DNA from: Rhizobium sp. R634
Lineage (GTDB): Bacteria > Pseudomonadota > Alphaproteobacteria > Rhizobiales > Rhizobiaceae
Direction: 5' to 3'
DNA length: 64,000 bases
Assembly: GCF_002211305.1 (NCBI RefSeq)
Contig: NZ_LOKW01000001.1
Span: 1-64,000, forward strand
The position numbers and the translations under genes are program-made. Below are positions 1-8,731 of this stretch, in pieces. The notes under the pieces are model-generated. The model did no database searches. It was not told the DNA's origin and was given only the letters and a program-made list of their open reading frames with translations. Numbering within the stretch: position 1 is the first letter of the stretch; every line of letters begins with the position of its first letter.

Positions 1-2
1 GC

Positions 3-434
3 CTGCTGCAGCGGGTGAAGGAACTCGACCCGACCATGTTCACCAAGTCGGGCATCATGGTCGGCCTCGGCGAGGAGCGGAATGAAGTTCTCCAGCTGAT
101 GGACGACCTGCGCACCGCCGATGTCGACTTCCTGACGATCGGCCAATACCTGCAGCCGACCCGCAAGCACCACAAGGTTGAAAGCTTCGTCACCCCCGAG
201 GAATTCAAGTCCTACGAGACGGTCGCCTACAGCAAGGGCTTCCTGATGGTCGCTTCCAGCCCGCTGACCCGCTCCTCGCACCATGCCGGCGACGATTTCG
301 CAAGGCTGAGGGCGGCGCGGGAGAAGCGATCCAATGAAAAACACGACGATCCGCATCCCGATGATCTGATGCGAACACGTCCTGGCGAGCAGGCCTTGTC
401 CGATCAGATCGCCACAAAGAGCCCGGGGGAGTAA
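3..434 (+). CDS. lipA: Lipoyl synthase, 3' end only
   Basis: This is the C-terminal part of a radical-SAM lipoyl synthase, which inserts two sulfurs into octanoyl groups on E2 and H proteins. The frame is open from the window edge, so the 5' part lies outside. Family blocks seen are [10 protein letters not shown], the [13 protein letters not shown] block and [15 protein letters not shown]. Codon use is GC-rich and core-like. After the AREK that normally comes near the end, there is an acidic and basic tail of about 30 residues that does not look like family sequence, which suggests the native 3' end was replaced. The stop codon touches the glcD start (TAAATG), so the tail also carries the glcD ribosome-binding site (GGGGGAG). 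Confidence 0.9.
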   Translation: MLQRVKELDPTMFTKSGIMVGLGEERNEVLQLMDDLRTADVDFLTIGQYLQPTRKHHKVESFVTPEEFKSYETVAYSKGFLMVASSPLTRSSHHAGDDFARLRAAREKRSNEKHDDPHPDDLMRTRPGEQALSDQIATKSPGE

Positions 435-1892
435 ATGTCACTGATTGCAATGCCTCCGGCCAGCGCCGACATTCTCTCGCGTGCATCTCACATTGTTGCA
501 AGCCTCAAGGCCGTCCTGCCTCCTGACACCGTCATCTGCGATATCGAGGAGACCAGGGCCTATGAATGTGACGCTTTGACGGCGTATCGATGCCCGCCGC
601 TTGCCGTGGTTCTTCCACGAACCACCGATGAAGTCGCGCTCGCCATGCGCACATGCCATGAGCTGGGCGTCCCTGTTATACCCCGGGGTGCCGGAACATC
701 ACTTGCGGGCGGTGCGCTGCCCACGGCCGACAGTGTCGTGATCAGCACGATACGACTGCGTGAAATCCTCGAGGTCGACACCGCCAATCGCTACATCCGC
801 GTCCAAACCGGGGTCACGAATCTGGCGGTTACCGCGGAACTGGAAAGCGAAGGATTTTTCTACGCGCCGGATCCTTCATCGCAACTTGCCTGCACGATCG
901 CCGGCAACATAGCGATGAACTCCGGCGGCGCCCATTGTCTCAAATATGGCGTCACCACCAACAACCTTCTGGGGGTTCGCGTTGTTACGGCGTCGGGTGA
1001 GATTGCCGAGATCGGTGGAACGACCTGCGGCACCTTTGGTCTGGACCTTCTGGGACTGATCTGCGGATCGGAGGGTCAGTTGGCAGTCGTGACCGAGGCC
1101 GTGCTGAAGATAGTGCCGAAGCCGGAAGGGGCACGACCGATGCTGATCGCCTTTGCCAGCGCGGAAGTCGCGGGAGAGTGCGTGGCGCGCATCATTCGCT
1201 CCGGCCTGCTGCCGGTCGCGATCGAATATATGGACGATGTCTGCCTGCGCGCCGTCGAAGCCTTCGCTAAAGCCGGCTATCCTGTTTGCGCCGCACTTCT
1301 GATCGTCGAAGTGGAAGGCTCGGAAGATGAGATAAGCAGCCAAACCGAGGCCATTCATTCAATCGCCTCCCAGCTCAATCCCGTCGAATTTCGCAGCAGC
1401 AGAAATGTCGAGGAATCGCTTGCCATCTGGAAGGGTCGCAAGTCGGCATTTGGGGCCATGGGCCGGCTTGGGGATTATCTCTGCCTCGACGGAACGGTTC
1501 CCGTATCGCAACTGCCCTACACGCTGAAACGAATTGGGGAACTGTCGAAGGACTATGGTCTGGAGGTGGCAAACGTCTTCCATGCCGGGGACGGAAACAT
1601 GCACCCGCTCATCCTCTTTGATGCAAACACTCCCGGCGAACTCGAAAAGGCCGAGAGATTTGGCGCCGACATTCTGCGCCTTTGCGTCGATGTTGGCGGA
1701 TGCCTGAGCGGCGAGCACGGCATTGGCATCGAGAAGCGCGATCTGATGCCGAAACAATTCACCTCGGTCGATCTTGCCCTTCAGATGGAGGTCAAGAGCG
1801 TCTTCGACCCCGGCTGGTTGCTCAATCCGGCGAAGGTCTTTCCGTTGGATGCGAGCAGAACCTTTCGCGAGGCGCACGCCGATGGTCGCTAA
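435..1892 (+). CDS. glcD: Glycolate oxidase FAD subunit GlcD
   Basis: This is a 485-residue FAD-linked oxidase of the vanillyl-alcohol-oxidase fold, and the catalytic subunit of glycolate oxidase (glycolate to glyoxylate). The FAD-binding PCMH signature RGAGTSLAGG is at residues 84-93. The C-terminal domain has HAGDGNMHP near residue 382 and GEHGIGIEK near 426, both typical of GlcD and D-lactate dehydrogenases. It starts directly after the lipA stop. Its end overlaps glcE by 11 nt, so the three subunits are probably translated as a coupled set. The accompanying glcE and glcF separate it from stand-alone D-lactate or D-2-hydroxyglutarate dehydrogenases. The bhc genes downstream would consume its product. 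Confidence 0.9.
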   Translation: MSLIAMPPASADILSRASHIVASLKAVLPPDTVICDIEETRAYECDALTAYRCPPLAVVLPRTTDEVALAMRTCHELGVPVIPRGAGTSLAGGALPTADSVVISTIRLREILEVDTANRYIRVQTGVTNLAVTAELESEGFFYAPDPSSQLACTIAGNIAMNSGGAHCLKYGVTTNNLLGVRVVTASGEIAEIGGTTCGTFGLDLLGLICGSEGQLAVVTEAVLKIVPKPEGARPMLIAFASAEVAGECVARIIRSGLLPVAIEYMDDVCLRAVEAFAKAGYPVCAALLIVEVEGSEDEISSQTEAIHSIASQLNPVEFRSSRNVEESLAIWKGRKSAFGAMGRLGDYLCLDGTVPVSQLPYTLKRIGELSKDYGLEVANVFHAGDGNMHPLILFDANTPGELEKAERFGADILRLCVDVGGCLSGEHGIGIEKRDLMPKQFTSVDLALQMEVKSVFDPGWLLNPAKVFPLDASRTFREAHADGR

Positions 1893-3033
1893 GCCTTGCT
1901 TCGAAGGTAATTGTCTCGCGCCCACGTCCGAAGGCGAATTGTCGGAGCTTATCGCTGAGAGAGCTCGGTCAGGAACGCAGCTTCGCGTCATCGGCGGCGG
2001 TACGCGCGTTGAACCGGCGGGGATGGCAAGCGGGCACGAGGCCGTATCCACGCGACTGATTTCCGGGATTGTCGACTACGAGCCTGGCGCCTTGACACTC
2101 GTGGCGCGCGCCGGCACGCCCCTGCATCAGATCGAGACCTTGCTGCAAAGCGAAGGTCAGATCCTGGCCTTCGAGCCGATGGATCATCGTCATCTGCTTG
2201 AAACGACTGGCACACCCACGGTCGGGGGTGTGGTTGGCGCAAATGTCTGCGGACCGCGCCGGTTGCTTGCCGGGGCCTGCCGCGACCATCTGCTCGGTGT
2301 TCGTTTCGTTGATGGATCGGGACGGATCGTCAAGAACGGTGGACGCGTGATGAAGAACGTCACGGGTCTTGACCTCAGTAAATTGATCTGCGGATCGTTT
2401 GGAACCCTGGGAATTGCAACCGAAGTTTCGTTCAAGACAGCGCCCGCTCCGGAACGAGAGGAAACGCTGGTTTTCAGCGAAGTCACGGCTTCCGAGGCAA
2501 GCTCCATCTTCTCAACAGCGCTTGCAACGCCCTTCGAAGTTTCCGGCGCTGCCTACTTCAAAAGCACGGCAAGGCTCCGAATCCAGGGCTTCTCGCAGCA
2601 GATAGCCTATCGTCGTGAACGGCTGAAAGAACTGTTTCGCAATTATTCAATCGATGTTTTCGACGGGGAGCAAAGCAAACAGTGTTGGATCGACACCCGT
2701 GACGTAAGGCATTTCGCGGCTACCGGGCACCCCGTCTGGCAGATCCTGGTCCGGCCAACGGATGCGCCCGATGTTGTATCGGCGCTGGAGCGCTTGGGCG
2801 GCACGGCCTCGCTTGATTGGGGCGGCGGACTTATCTGGTACAACGGCGAGGCGTCTGCGACCGACGTTCGTCGTGTCTGCGGGCGCAGCCAGGCGAGAGC
2901 GGTTCGCGGCACCACCCTTGGCCCCAAGTCCTTTTTTCCTCTTGAAAATGAGTTCGTATTGCGCATCAGCCGATCGCTGCGCGCGACATTTGACCCTGCC
3001 GGGATTTTGAATCCCGATTTGCTGGATCGCTGA
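1882..3033 (+). CDS. glcE: Glycolate oxidase FAD-binding subunit GlcE
   Basis: This is a 383-residue second FAD-binding subunit of glycolate oxidase, shorter than GlcD as is normal for the family. The N-terminal half has the PCMH-type pattern (LRVIGGGTR, then PTVGGVVGANVCGPRR and LICGSFGTLGI). The frame extends upstream into glcD, but the ATG at 1882 gives a protein that starts where the family starts and overlaps the glcD stop by 11 nt. The end is one base before glcF. GlcE is required for oxidase activity in Escherichia coli; that role is taken from the family, not from this sequence. Confidence 0.88.
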   Translation: MVAKPCFEGNCLAPTSEGELSELIAERARSGTQLRVIGGGTRVEPAGMASGHEAVSTRLISGIVDYEPGALTLVARAGTPLHQIETLLQSEGQILAFEPMDHRHLLETTGTPTVGGVVGANVCGPRRLLAGACRDHLLGVRFVDGSGRIVKNGGRVMKNVTGLDLSKLICGSFGTLGIATEVSFKTAPAPEREETLVFSEVTASEASSIFSTALATPFEVSGAAYFKSTARLRIQGFSQQIAYRRERLKELFRNYSIDVFDGEQSKQCWIDTRDVRHFAATGHPVWQILVRPTDAPDVVSALERLGGTASLDWGGGLIWYNGEASATDVRRVCGRSQARAVRGTTLGPKSFFPLENEFVLRISRSLRATFDPAGILNPDLLDR

Positions 3034-3034
3034 C

Positions 3035-4360
3035 ATGCAGACAAATTTCGACGAGACTCAGCTTGCCGACCCGGCCATCCAGAGGTCGAACGAAATCCTC
3101 CGTTCTTGCGTCCATTGCGGCTTCTGCACCGCAACCTGCCCGACCTACAAGGTTCTCGGTGATGAACTCGACAGCCCGCGGGGGCGCATCTATCTCATCA
3201 AGGATATGCTGGAAAACAGCCGGGTGCCGGACAAGAAGACGGTTGGGCATATCGATCGCTGCCTTAGTTGCCTGAGCTGCATGACGACGTGTCCGTCGGG
3301 TGTCCACTACATGCATCTGATCGACCATGCCCGTGAATATGTGGAAACCCGCTATAGGCGACCAATCCTCGAGCGATCGCTTCGGTGGGTTTTGGCGCAG
3401 ATATTGCCTTATCCCGGCAGATTCAGACTGTCCCTTCGGGCGGCGCGGCTTCTTCGCCCTATGAAGCGCCTGCTTCCGGACGCTCGCCTGCGCGCCATGC
3501 TGGAAATGGTACCGGAACGGTTACCCGCGCCGAGTCGGAACGACAAGCCGCAGGTATTTCGTGCCGTGGGCGCGCGACGAAAGCGGGTGGCACTTTTAAC
3601 CGGATGTGCGCAACGCGCGCTGAACACGGATATCAACGACGCGACGATCAGGCTGTTGACACGCCACGGCTGCGACGTCGTGATCCCGGAGAATCTCGGC
3701 TGTTGCGGCGCGATCACCCACCACATGGGAAAGGCGGCACAAAGTCACGTGGCCGCCGCCGCGACGATCAATGCTTTCACGGCGGAGATCGAAGGGGAGG
3801 GTCTCGACGCCATTGTTATCAACACTTCGGGCTGTGGAACGACCGTTAAGGATTACGCCCATTTGTTTCGCGACAGTCCTCTCGCCGGAAGAGCCGCCCG
3901 CGTCGCGACCCTGGCCAGAGACATCACGGAATTGATGCATGATCTCGGCGGACTTCGCCAGCCGCTTGTAAAAGAGCGTTTGCGCGTAGGCTATCACGCC
4001 GCCTGTTCGCTTCAGCACGGCCAGCAGATCAAAACGCTCCCGAAGGATCTGTTGAAGAGTGCGGGGTTCGAGGTCGTCGAGCCGAAGGACGCCCATATTT
4101 GCTGCGGATCGGCCGGAACCTATAACCTCATGCAGCCGGCAATATCCGCAGAATTGCGATCCCGAAAAGTAAAATCGATCGAGTTTGTCAAGCCGGATGT
4201 CATTTGCGCCGGCAACATCGGTTGCATGATACAGATTGGGTCGGGAACCGACATACCACTGGTTCATACGGTCGAACTGCTGGACTGGGCGACCGGCGGA
4301 CCACGCCCGCGTTCGCTGCCGTCTGACGGACAGCATGCACCCGAGGGCAAGTCGAGATGA
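3035..4360 (+). CDS. glcF: Glycolate oxidase iron-sulfur subunit GlcF
   Basis: This 441-residue iron-sulfur subunit passes electrons from the flavin subunits toward the quinone pool. Two 4Fe-4S ferredoxin motifs are visible: Cys25, 28, 31 and 35 (CVHCGFCTATC) and Cys76, 79, 82 and 86 (CLSCLSCMTTC). Two cysteine-rich CCG domains follow (NLGCCGAITHHMG, and AHICCGSAGTYN near the C-terminus). The gene begins one base after glcE (TGACATG), and its 3' end lies only 5 bp from the end of the convergent bhcR gene. The glcDEF set is complete and shows no lesion. Confidence 0.9.
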   Translation: MQTNFDETQLADPAIQRSNEILRSCVHCGFCTATCPTYKVLGDELDSPRGRIYLIKDMLENSRVPDKKTVGHIDRCLSCLSCMTTCPSGVHYMHLIDHAREYVETRYRRPILERSLRWVLAQILPYPGRFRLSLRAARLLRPMKRLLPDARLRAMLEMVPERLPAPSRNDKPQVFRAVGARRKRVALLTGCAQRALNTDINDATIRLLTRHGCDVVIPENLGCCGAITHHMGKAAQSHVAAAATINAFTAEIEGEGLDAIVINTSGCGTTVKDYAHLFRDSPLAGRAARVATLARDITELMHDLGGLRQPLVKERLRVGYHAACSLQHGQQIKTLPKDLLKSAGFEVVEPKDAHICCGSAGTYNLMQPAISAELRSRKVKSIEFVKPDVICAGNIGCMIQIGSGTDIPLVHTVELLDWATGGPRPRSLPSDGQHAPEGKSR

Positions 4361-4365
4361 GAAGC

Positions 4366-5175
4366 TTACGACGCGCCGAGCCGGTTGGAAACGAGCCTAG
4401 CGGCCTCGATAACGCGTTGACCTATACGCTTTATCTGCCGATCGGGCATCCGGTGAGCCGGCCCCGATACGGAAATCCCCGCAACGGCTTCACCGTAGAC
4501 ATTCAATATGGGAGCAGCAACACATCGCATTCCGGCGGCTTTTTCTTCATCATCGAACGCATAGCCGCGTTGTCGCGTGACTTCCAATTCCTCCTTAAGC
4601 TGGTCGATCGTACGCAAAGTATTGGCCGTGAAACGCTGCAGGGTCGCGCCTTTGAAAAGAACGCCGAGCCTTTCCTCGTCATAGGTGCTGAGAAGCGCCT
4701 TTCCGATCCCGGAAGCGTGCAAGGGCGAGAGCGTTCCGGGCGGAAAGAAGGCTCGGATCGATTCGTGAGTTTCAACCTGACTGACGAACAAGACCTTTCC
4801 ATTTTTCTCTATTCCAAGGTTGGACGTCTCGCCCGTCTCCAGCATCAGCTCTCGCATGACGGGGCGGCTCCGCTCGATGACATTCGTTCGTCTCAGGAAC
4901 GCTGCGCCGAGGCGATACGCCTCCGGGCCGATGTGGAAAATCTGACCGTCGGGGCTCATCTCGACATAGTCCCGTCGTTCGAGGGTTGTGAGAACACGGT
5001 GCATGGTCGCTGCGGACTGGCCCAAATGTTTTGCGAGCTCGGACAGCGTCATCCCCTCCGGCGACGCAAGCGCCTCCAGCACGTCCAGGGCGCGATCGAG
5101 CGACTGAACGACATTCTGCGTCTGGGGGTCGTTGAATCCTTTCGGCCGCCCACGGCGACGTACTGGCACAGTCAT
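4366..5175 (-). CDS. bhcR: IclR-family regulator, probable BhcR
   Basis: This 269-residue IclR-type regulator has an N-terminal winged helix (MTLSELAKHLGQSAATMHRV, around residues 41-60) and a C-terminal effector domain with the LSPLHASGIGKALL block. It is transcribed away from the aminotransferase gene at 5370. In Paracoccus denitrificans the IclR regulator BhcR is divergent from bhcABCD and senses glyoxylate, and the arrangement here is the same. The ATG at 5175 follows a GGGAGAAG ribosome-binding site. The name rests on family and position; glyoxylate sensing is inferred. Confidence 0.82.
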   Translation of the reverse strand: MTVPVRRRGRPKGFNDPQTQNVVQSLDRALDVLEALASPEGMTLSELAKHLGQSAATMHRVLTTLERRDYVEMSPDGQIFHIGPEAYRLGAAFLRRTNVIERSRPVMRELMLETGETSNLGIEKNGKVLFVSQVETHESIRAFFPPGTLSPLHASGIGKALLSTYDEERLGVLFKGATLQRFTANTLRTIDQLKEELEVTRQRGYAFDDEEKAAGMRCVAAPILNVYGEAVAGISVSGPAHRMPDRQIKRIGQRVIEAARLVSNRLGAS

Positions 5176-5369
5176 CGGCTTCTCCCTGCCGCAACGAATT
5201 TAAATATTAGATGCACTGAAAATTGATGTCATACAATGAAAAAATATAAACGACTGATTTATAATGTATTTATGCAAAAATATCAGATTTTGAAAAACAT
5301 TTTCAAAAAAATATACCGCCGCCTTGGATCGTGCTAGTCCTAGGATATCGCCAGCAGGAAAGGCTAGAA
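5176..5369. promoter_or_regulatory. bhcR/bhcA divergent promoter region with palindromic operator
   Basis: This 194-bp divergent spacer is strikingly AT-rich compared with the surrounding coding DNA. It holds a perfect inverted repeat, TTTTGAAAA (5288-5296), a 3-nt spacer ACA, then TTTTCAAAA (5300-5308). That is a natural candidate operator for the adjacent IclR-type regulator. A TATAAT hexamer sits at 5260-5265 on the plus strand. An AGGAAAGG ribosome-binding site precedes the bhcA ATG. The palindrome is seen directly; regulator binding is inferred. Confidence 0.6.
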
Positions 5370-6560
5370 ATGTATACGCAGAACCCCGTCTTCATACCTG
5401 GCCCGACGAACATGCCGGAGGTCTTGCGCAGGGCAGCGGATCTTCCGACGATCGATCACCGCTCGGCCGCGTTCGCAGACATCCTTCAGCCGGCGCTTGC
5501 CGGCGTGAGGAAGGTTGTGAAGTCCGAAGACGCGGAGATCATCGTGTTTCCGGCGACCGGCAGTGGGGGATGGGAAGCAGCGATTACCAATCTGCTGAGC
5601 CCCGGGGACAAGGTTCTCGCCGCACGTCACGGGATGTTCAGTCATCGCTGGATCGATATGTGTCAGCGTCACGGACTGCAGATGGATGTCGCCCATTCGT
5701 CCTGGAAACACCCGCTTCCCCTGGCCGAATACGAAAAGAGACTTGTTGCCGATAAGGGGCACGACATCAAGGCGGTGCTTGTAACGCACAATGAGACTGC
5801 GACAGGGGTCAAGTCGGACGTCGGTGCGGTCAGACGTCTCCTCGATGAAGCCGGGCATCCGGCGCTGCTGCTCGTTGACGGCGTCAGCTCGATTGCCTCC
5901 ATGGATTTCCGTATGGACCAGTGGAAGGTCGATGCGGCGATCACCGGCTCCCAGAAAGGCTTTATGCTGCCCGTCGGCCTGGCGATCCTTGCGCTGTCGG
6001 CAAAGGCGATGCAGGCGGCCCAGTCCGCAAAACTCCGCAGAGGTTTTTTTGACATCCGCGAGATGGCTAAAAGCTATCCTGCAAGCGGCTATCCATACAC
6101 GCCCTCTGTTGGCCTGCTGAACGGTTTGAAGGTATCGACCGAGTTGCTGCTCGGGGAGGGGCTGGACAATGTTTTCAAGCGCCACGCCCGCATTGCATCA
6201 GGGGTGCGCGCGGCTGTTTCAGCCTGGGGGCTGCGCCTCTACGCGCAGGAAGCAAGCTCGTTCTCCGATACTGTAAGTGCGATCGAAACCCCCGAAGGCT
6301 TTGACGCGACTTCCATCGTCACTCTTGCGGCGCAGAAATACGGCGTTGCCTTTGGCGCCGGCCTCGGGGACGTCGCCGGCCGTGTCTTCCGTATTGGCCA
6401 TCTCGGAAGCATGAGCGACGTCATGGCTCTTTCGGGAATTGCGACCGCCGAGATGGCTATGGCCGATTTGGGCTTGCCGATCCGCCTGGGCTCGGGTGTG
6501 GCGGCCGCGCAGGAGATCTATCGCAACACTGCGGCTTCGCCTGTCCGCAAAGCAGCCTGA
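5370..6560 (+). CDS. bhcA: Class V aminotransferase, probable aspartate-glyoxylate aminotransferase BhcA
   Basis: This 396-residue PLP enzyme of the class V, serine-glyoxylate-aminotransferase type would convert L-aspartate plus glyoxylate to oxaloacetate plus glycine in the beta-hydroxyaspartate cycle. The N-terminus has the family block FIPGPTNMPEVLR. The PLP lysine is probably Lys196 in TGSQKGFMLPVG. The start was placed at 5370 because AGGAAAGG precedes it and the protein then begins like its family. It is the first gene of a tight operon; bhcB begins 13 bp later. A plain serine-glyoxylate aminotransferase is the alternative, but the gene order favours BhcA. Confidence 0.83.
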   Translation: MYTQNPVFIPGPTNMPEVLRRAADLPTIDHRSAAFADILQPALAGVRKVVKSEDAEIIVFPATGSGGWEAAITNLLSPGDKVLAARHGMFSHRWIDMCQRHGLQMDVAHSSWKHPLPLAEYEKRLVADKGHDIKAVLVTHNETATGVKSDVGAVRRLLDEAGHPALLLVDGVSSIASMDFRMDQWKVDAAITGSQKGFMLPVGLAILALSAKAMQAAQSAKLRRGFFDIREMAKSYPASGYPYTPSVGLLNGLKVSTELLLGEGLDNVFKRHARIASGVRAAVSAWGLRLYAQEASSFSDTVSAIETPEGFDATSIVTLAAQKYGVAFGAGLGDVAGRVFRIGHLGSMSDVMALSGIATAEMAMADLGLPIRLGSGVAAAQEIYRNTAASPVRKAA

Positions 6561-6573
6561 GAGGGAACTGAAC

Positions 6574-7521
6574 ATGTATATTCCAACGATCTCCGACATG
6601 TTCGAGGCGCATGATCGCATTCGTCCTTTCATCCACCGAACGCCTGTCATGACCTCGGCCTACATCAATTCGCTGGCCGGCGCCGAACTCTTCTTCAAAT
6701 GCGAAAACCTTCAGAAAGCCGGTGCCTTTAAAGCTCGTGGGGCGTCGAATGCGGTCTTCGGTCTCAGCGACGAACAGGCTGCCAGGGGCGTCGCGACACA
6801 TTCGTCGGGCAATCACGGGACATGTCTGTCTTATGCGGCGGGACGCCGCGGCATTCCCTGCACCGTCGTCATGCCGCACAATGCTCCGCAGGCCAAGAAG
6901 GATGCCGTGCGCGGTTACGGTGGCACGGTGGTTGAATGCGAACCCTCAACGTCTTCGCGAGAGGCAGTATTTGCTGAAGTCGTCGCGAAATCCGGAGCGG
7001 AATTCGTCCATCCTTATAATGATGCGCGCGTTATCGCCGGCCAGGCGACATGCTCGCGAGAGCTTCTGGAACAGGTCGATAATCTCGACTCCGTCATCGC
7101 GCCGATCGGTGGAGGGGGCATGGTTTCAGGCACATGCCTGACCCTTTCAAACCTCGCTCCGCGCGTCAAAGTCTACGCTGCCGAGCCAGAACAGGCCGAT
7201 GACGCCTACAGAAGCTTTAAGGCGGGCCACATCATTGCCGACGACGCGCCGAACACGGTTGCTGACGGGCTCAAGGTCCCGCTCAAGGAACTGACGTGGC
7301 ATTTCGTGAAGCGTAACGTCGCCGATATCGTGACCGCTTCCGAAGAAGAAATCATCGAGGCCATGAAGCTGATCTGGAAGAGAGCAAAGCTTGTCATGGA
7401 ACCGTCGAGCGCCGTTCCGCTCGCCGCGATCTTGAAAAACAAGAGCATTTTCGCCGGCAAGCGTGTCGGCGTCATCATCACCGGCGGAAATGTCGATCTC
7501 GACACTCTGCCCTGGCTATGA
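6574..7521 (+). CDS. bhcB: Threonine-dehydratase-like enzyme, probable beta-hydroxyaspartate dehydratase BhcB
   Basis: This 315-residue fold-type II PLP enzyme resembles serine racemase, threonine dehydratase and hydroxyaspartate dehydratase. The PLP lysine is Lys53 (KAGAFKARGA), the substrate loop is HSSGNHGT near residue 76, and the phosphate-binding glycine loop is GGGGMVSG near residue 183. In the cycle it would dehydrate beta-hydroxyaspartate to iminosuccinate. The start at 6574 has GAGGGAAC upstream. The stop overlaps a possible bhcC start as ATGA. Family membership alone would also allow threonine dehydratase; the neighbours decide the call. Confidence 0.82.
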   Translation: MYIPTISDMFEAHDRIRPFIHRTPVMTSAYINSLAGAELFFKCENLQKAGAFKARGASNAVFGLSDEQAARGVATHSSGNHGTCLSYAAGRRGIPCTVVMPHNAPQAKKDAVRGYGGTVVECEPSTSSREAVFAEVVAKSGAEFVHPYNDARVIAGQATCSRELLEQVDNLDSVIAPIGGGGMVSGTCLTLSNLAPRVKVYAAEPEQADDAYRSFKAGHIIADDAPNTVADGLKVPLKELTWHFVKRNVADIVTASEEEIIEAMKLIWKRAKLVMEPSSAVPLAAILKNKSIFAGKRVGVIITGGNVDLDTLPWL

Positions 7522-7532
7522 AGGGGAATCTC

Positions 7533-8696
7533 ATGAACGCAGATGCAAAATTCAATCAGCTGGACGTTGGCTATGATGTACCGGCCGTGCCGGGCATGTC
7601 GGTAGACGATATACAGACGCCATGCCTTATCCTCGACCTCGACGCACTCGAGAGAAACATTCGCAAGATGGGCGACTATGCGAAGGCGCACAACATGCGT
7701 CATCGCGCCCACGGCAAGATGCATAAGTCCGTCGATGTTCTGCGGCTGCAACAGGAGCTTGGCGGCGCGATCGGCGTATGCTGCCAGAAAGTTTCGGAAG
7801 CAGAAGTGTTCGTGCGCGGCGGGATCAAGGACGTCCTTGTATCGAACCAGGTCCGCGATCCGGCAAAGATCGACCGTCTTGCCCGGCTGCCGAAGCTCGG
7901 CGCGAGAATAATCGTCTGCGTCGACGATCCGCTCAACGTTGCAGAGCTCGCAAACGCTGCTCGCAAGCACGGCACGACCATTGAATGTTTCGTCGAAATC
8001 GACGTTGGCGCGGGGCGCTGCGGCGTGTCGTCAAGCGCCGCGGTGGTAGAGCTCGCAAAGGCCATTGCAGGCGCTCAAGGGCTCCGCTTTGCCGGCATAC
8101 AGGCCTACCAGGGCGCGATGCAGCATCTCGACAAATATGTGGACCGAAAGGCGAAGCTCGATCTTGCCGTGGCACAGGTGAAGGAAGCCGTCGAGGCTTT
8201 GAAGAAGGCTGGCCTGGAACCCGAACTCGTCAGCGGCGGCGGGACCGGCAGCTACCATTTCGAAAGCACGTCCGGTGTCTACAATGAGCTGCAGTGCGGA
8301 AGCTATGCATTCATGGACGCCGACTACGGTCGCATCCTCGACGAGAGCGGCAACCGCATCGACAAGGGCGAGTGGGAAAATTCCCTGTTTATCCTGACGA
8401 GCGTGATGAGCCACGCGAAGGCCGACAAGGCGATCTGCGATGCGGGTCTCAAGGTTCAGTCGGTCGATTCCGGCCTTCCCTTCGTCTACGGGCGGGACGA
8501 CGTGAAATACATCAAGGCAACCGACGAACACGGCGTGATCGAAGACAAGCAAGGCATTCTCAAGATCAATGAGAGGCTTCGCTTGGTCCCTGGCCATTGC
8601 GACCCGACCTGCAACATCCATGACTGGTATGTCGGCGTGCGCAACGGCAAGGTCGAGACGCTTTGGCCGGTATCGGCGCGCGGCAAGGCCTACTAG
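7533..8696 (+). CDS. bhcC: D-threonine-aldolase-like enzyme, probable beta-hydroxyaspartate aldolase BhcC
   Basis: This 387-residue fold-type III (alanine-racemase-like) PLP enzyme belongs to the DSD1/D-threonine aldolase family. The expected PLP lysine is Lys62 in RAHGKMHKS, and the metal-site region PGHCDPTCN is near residue 353. In the cycle it would join glycine and glyoxylate to give (2R,3S)-beta-hydroxyaspartate. Two starts are possible: 7518, overlapping the bhcB stop as ATGA, or 7533. I chose 7533 because AAGGGG lies just upstream of it. D-threonine aldolase is the fallback name. Confidence 0.83.
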   Translation: MNADAKFNQLDVGYDVPAVPGMSVDDIQTPCLILDLDALERNIRKMGDYAKAHNMRHRAHGKMHKSVDVLRLQQELGGAIGVCCQKVSEAEVFVRGGIKDVLVSNQVRDPAKIDRLARLPKLGARIIVCVDDPLNVAELANAARKHGTTIECFVEIDVGAGRCGVSSSAAVVELAKAIAGAQGLRFAGIQAYQGAMQHLDKYVDRKAKLDLAVAQVKEAVEALKKAGLEPELVSGGGTGSYHFESTSGVYNELQCGSYAFMDADYGRILDESGNRIDKGEWENSLFILTSVMSHAKADKAICDAGLKVQSVDSGLPFVYGRDDVKYIKATDEHGVIEDKQGILKINERLRLVPGHCDPTCNIHDWYVGVRNGKVETLWPVSARGKAY

Positions 8697-8731
8697 TTTC
8701 GTGAAGTTCACTTTGTAGGATTAATCCGAAG

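Noticed and set aside
5288..5308. Treating the A/T palindrome as a transcription terminator
   Set aside because: It lies between two divergent start codons and has an A/T-only stem apart from one G-C pair per arm, so an operator role is more sensible.
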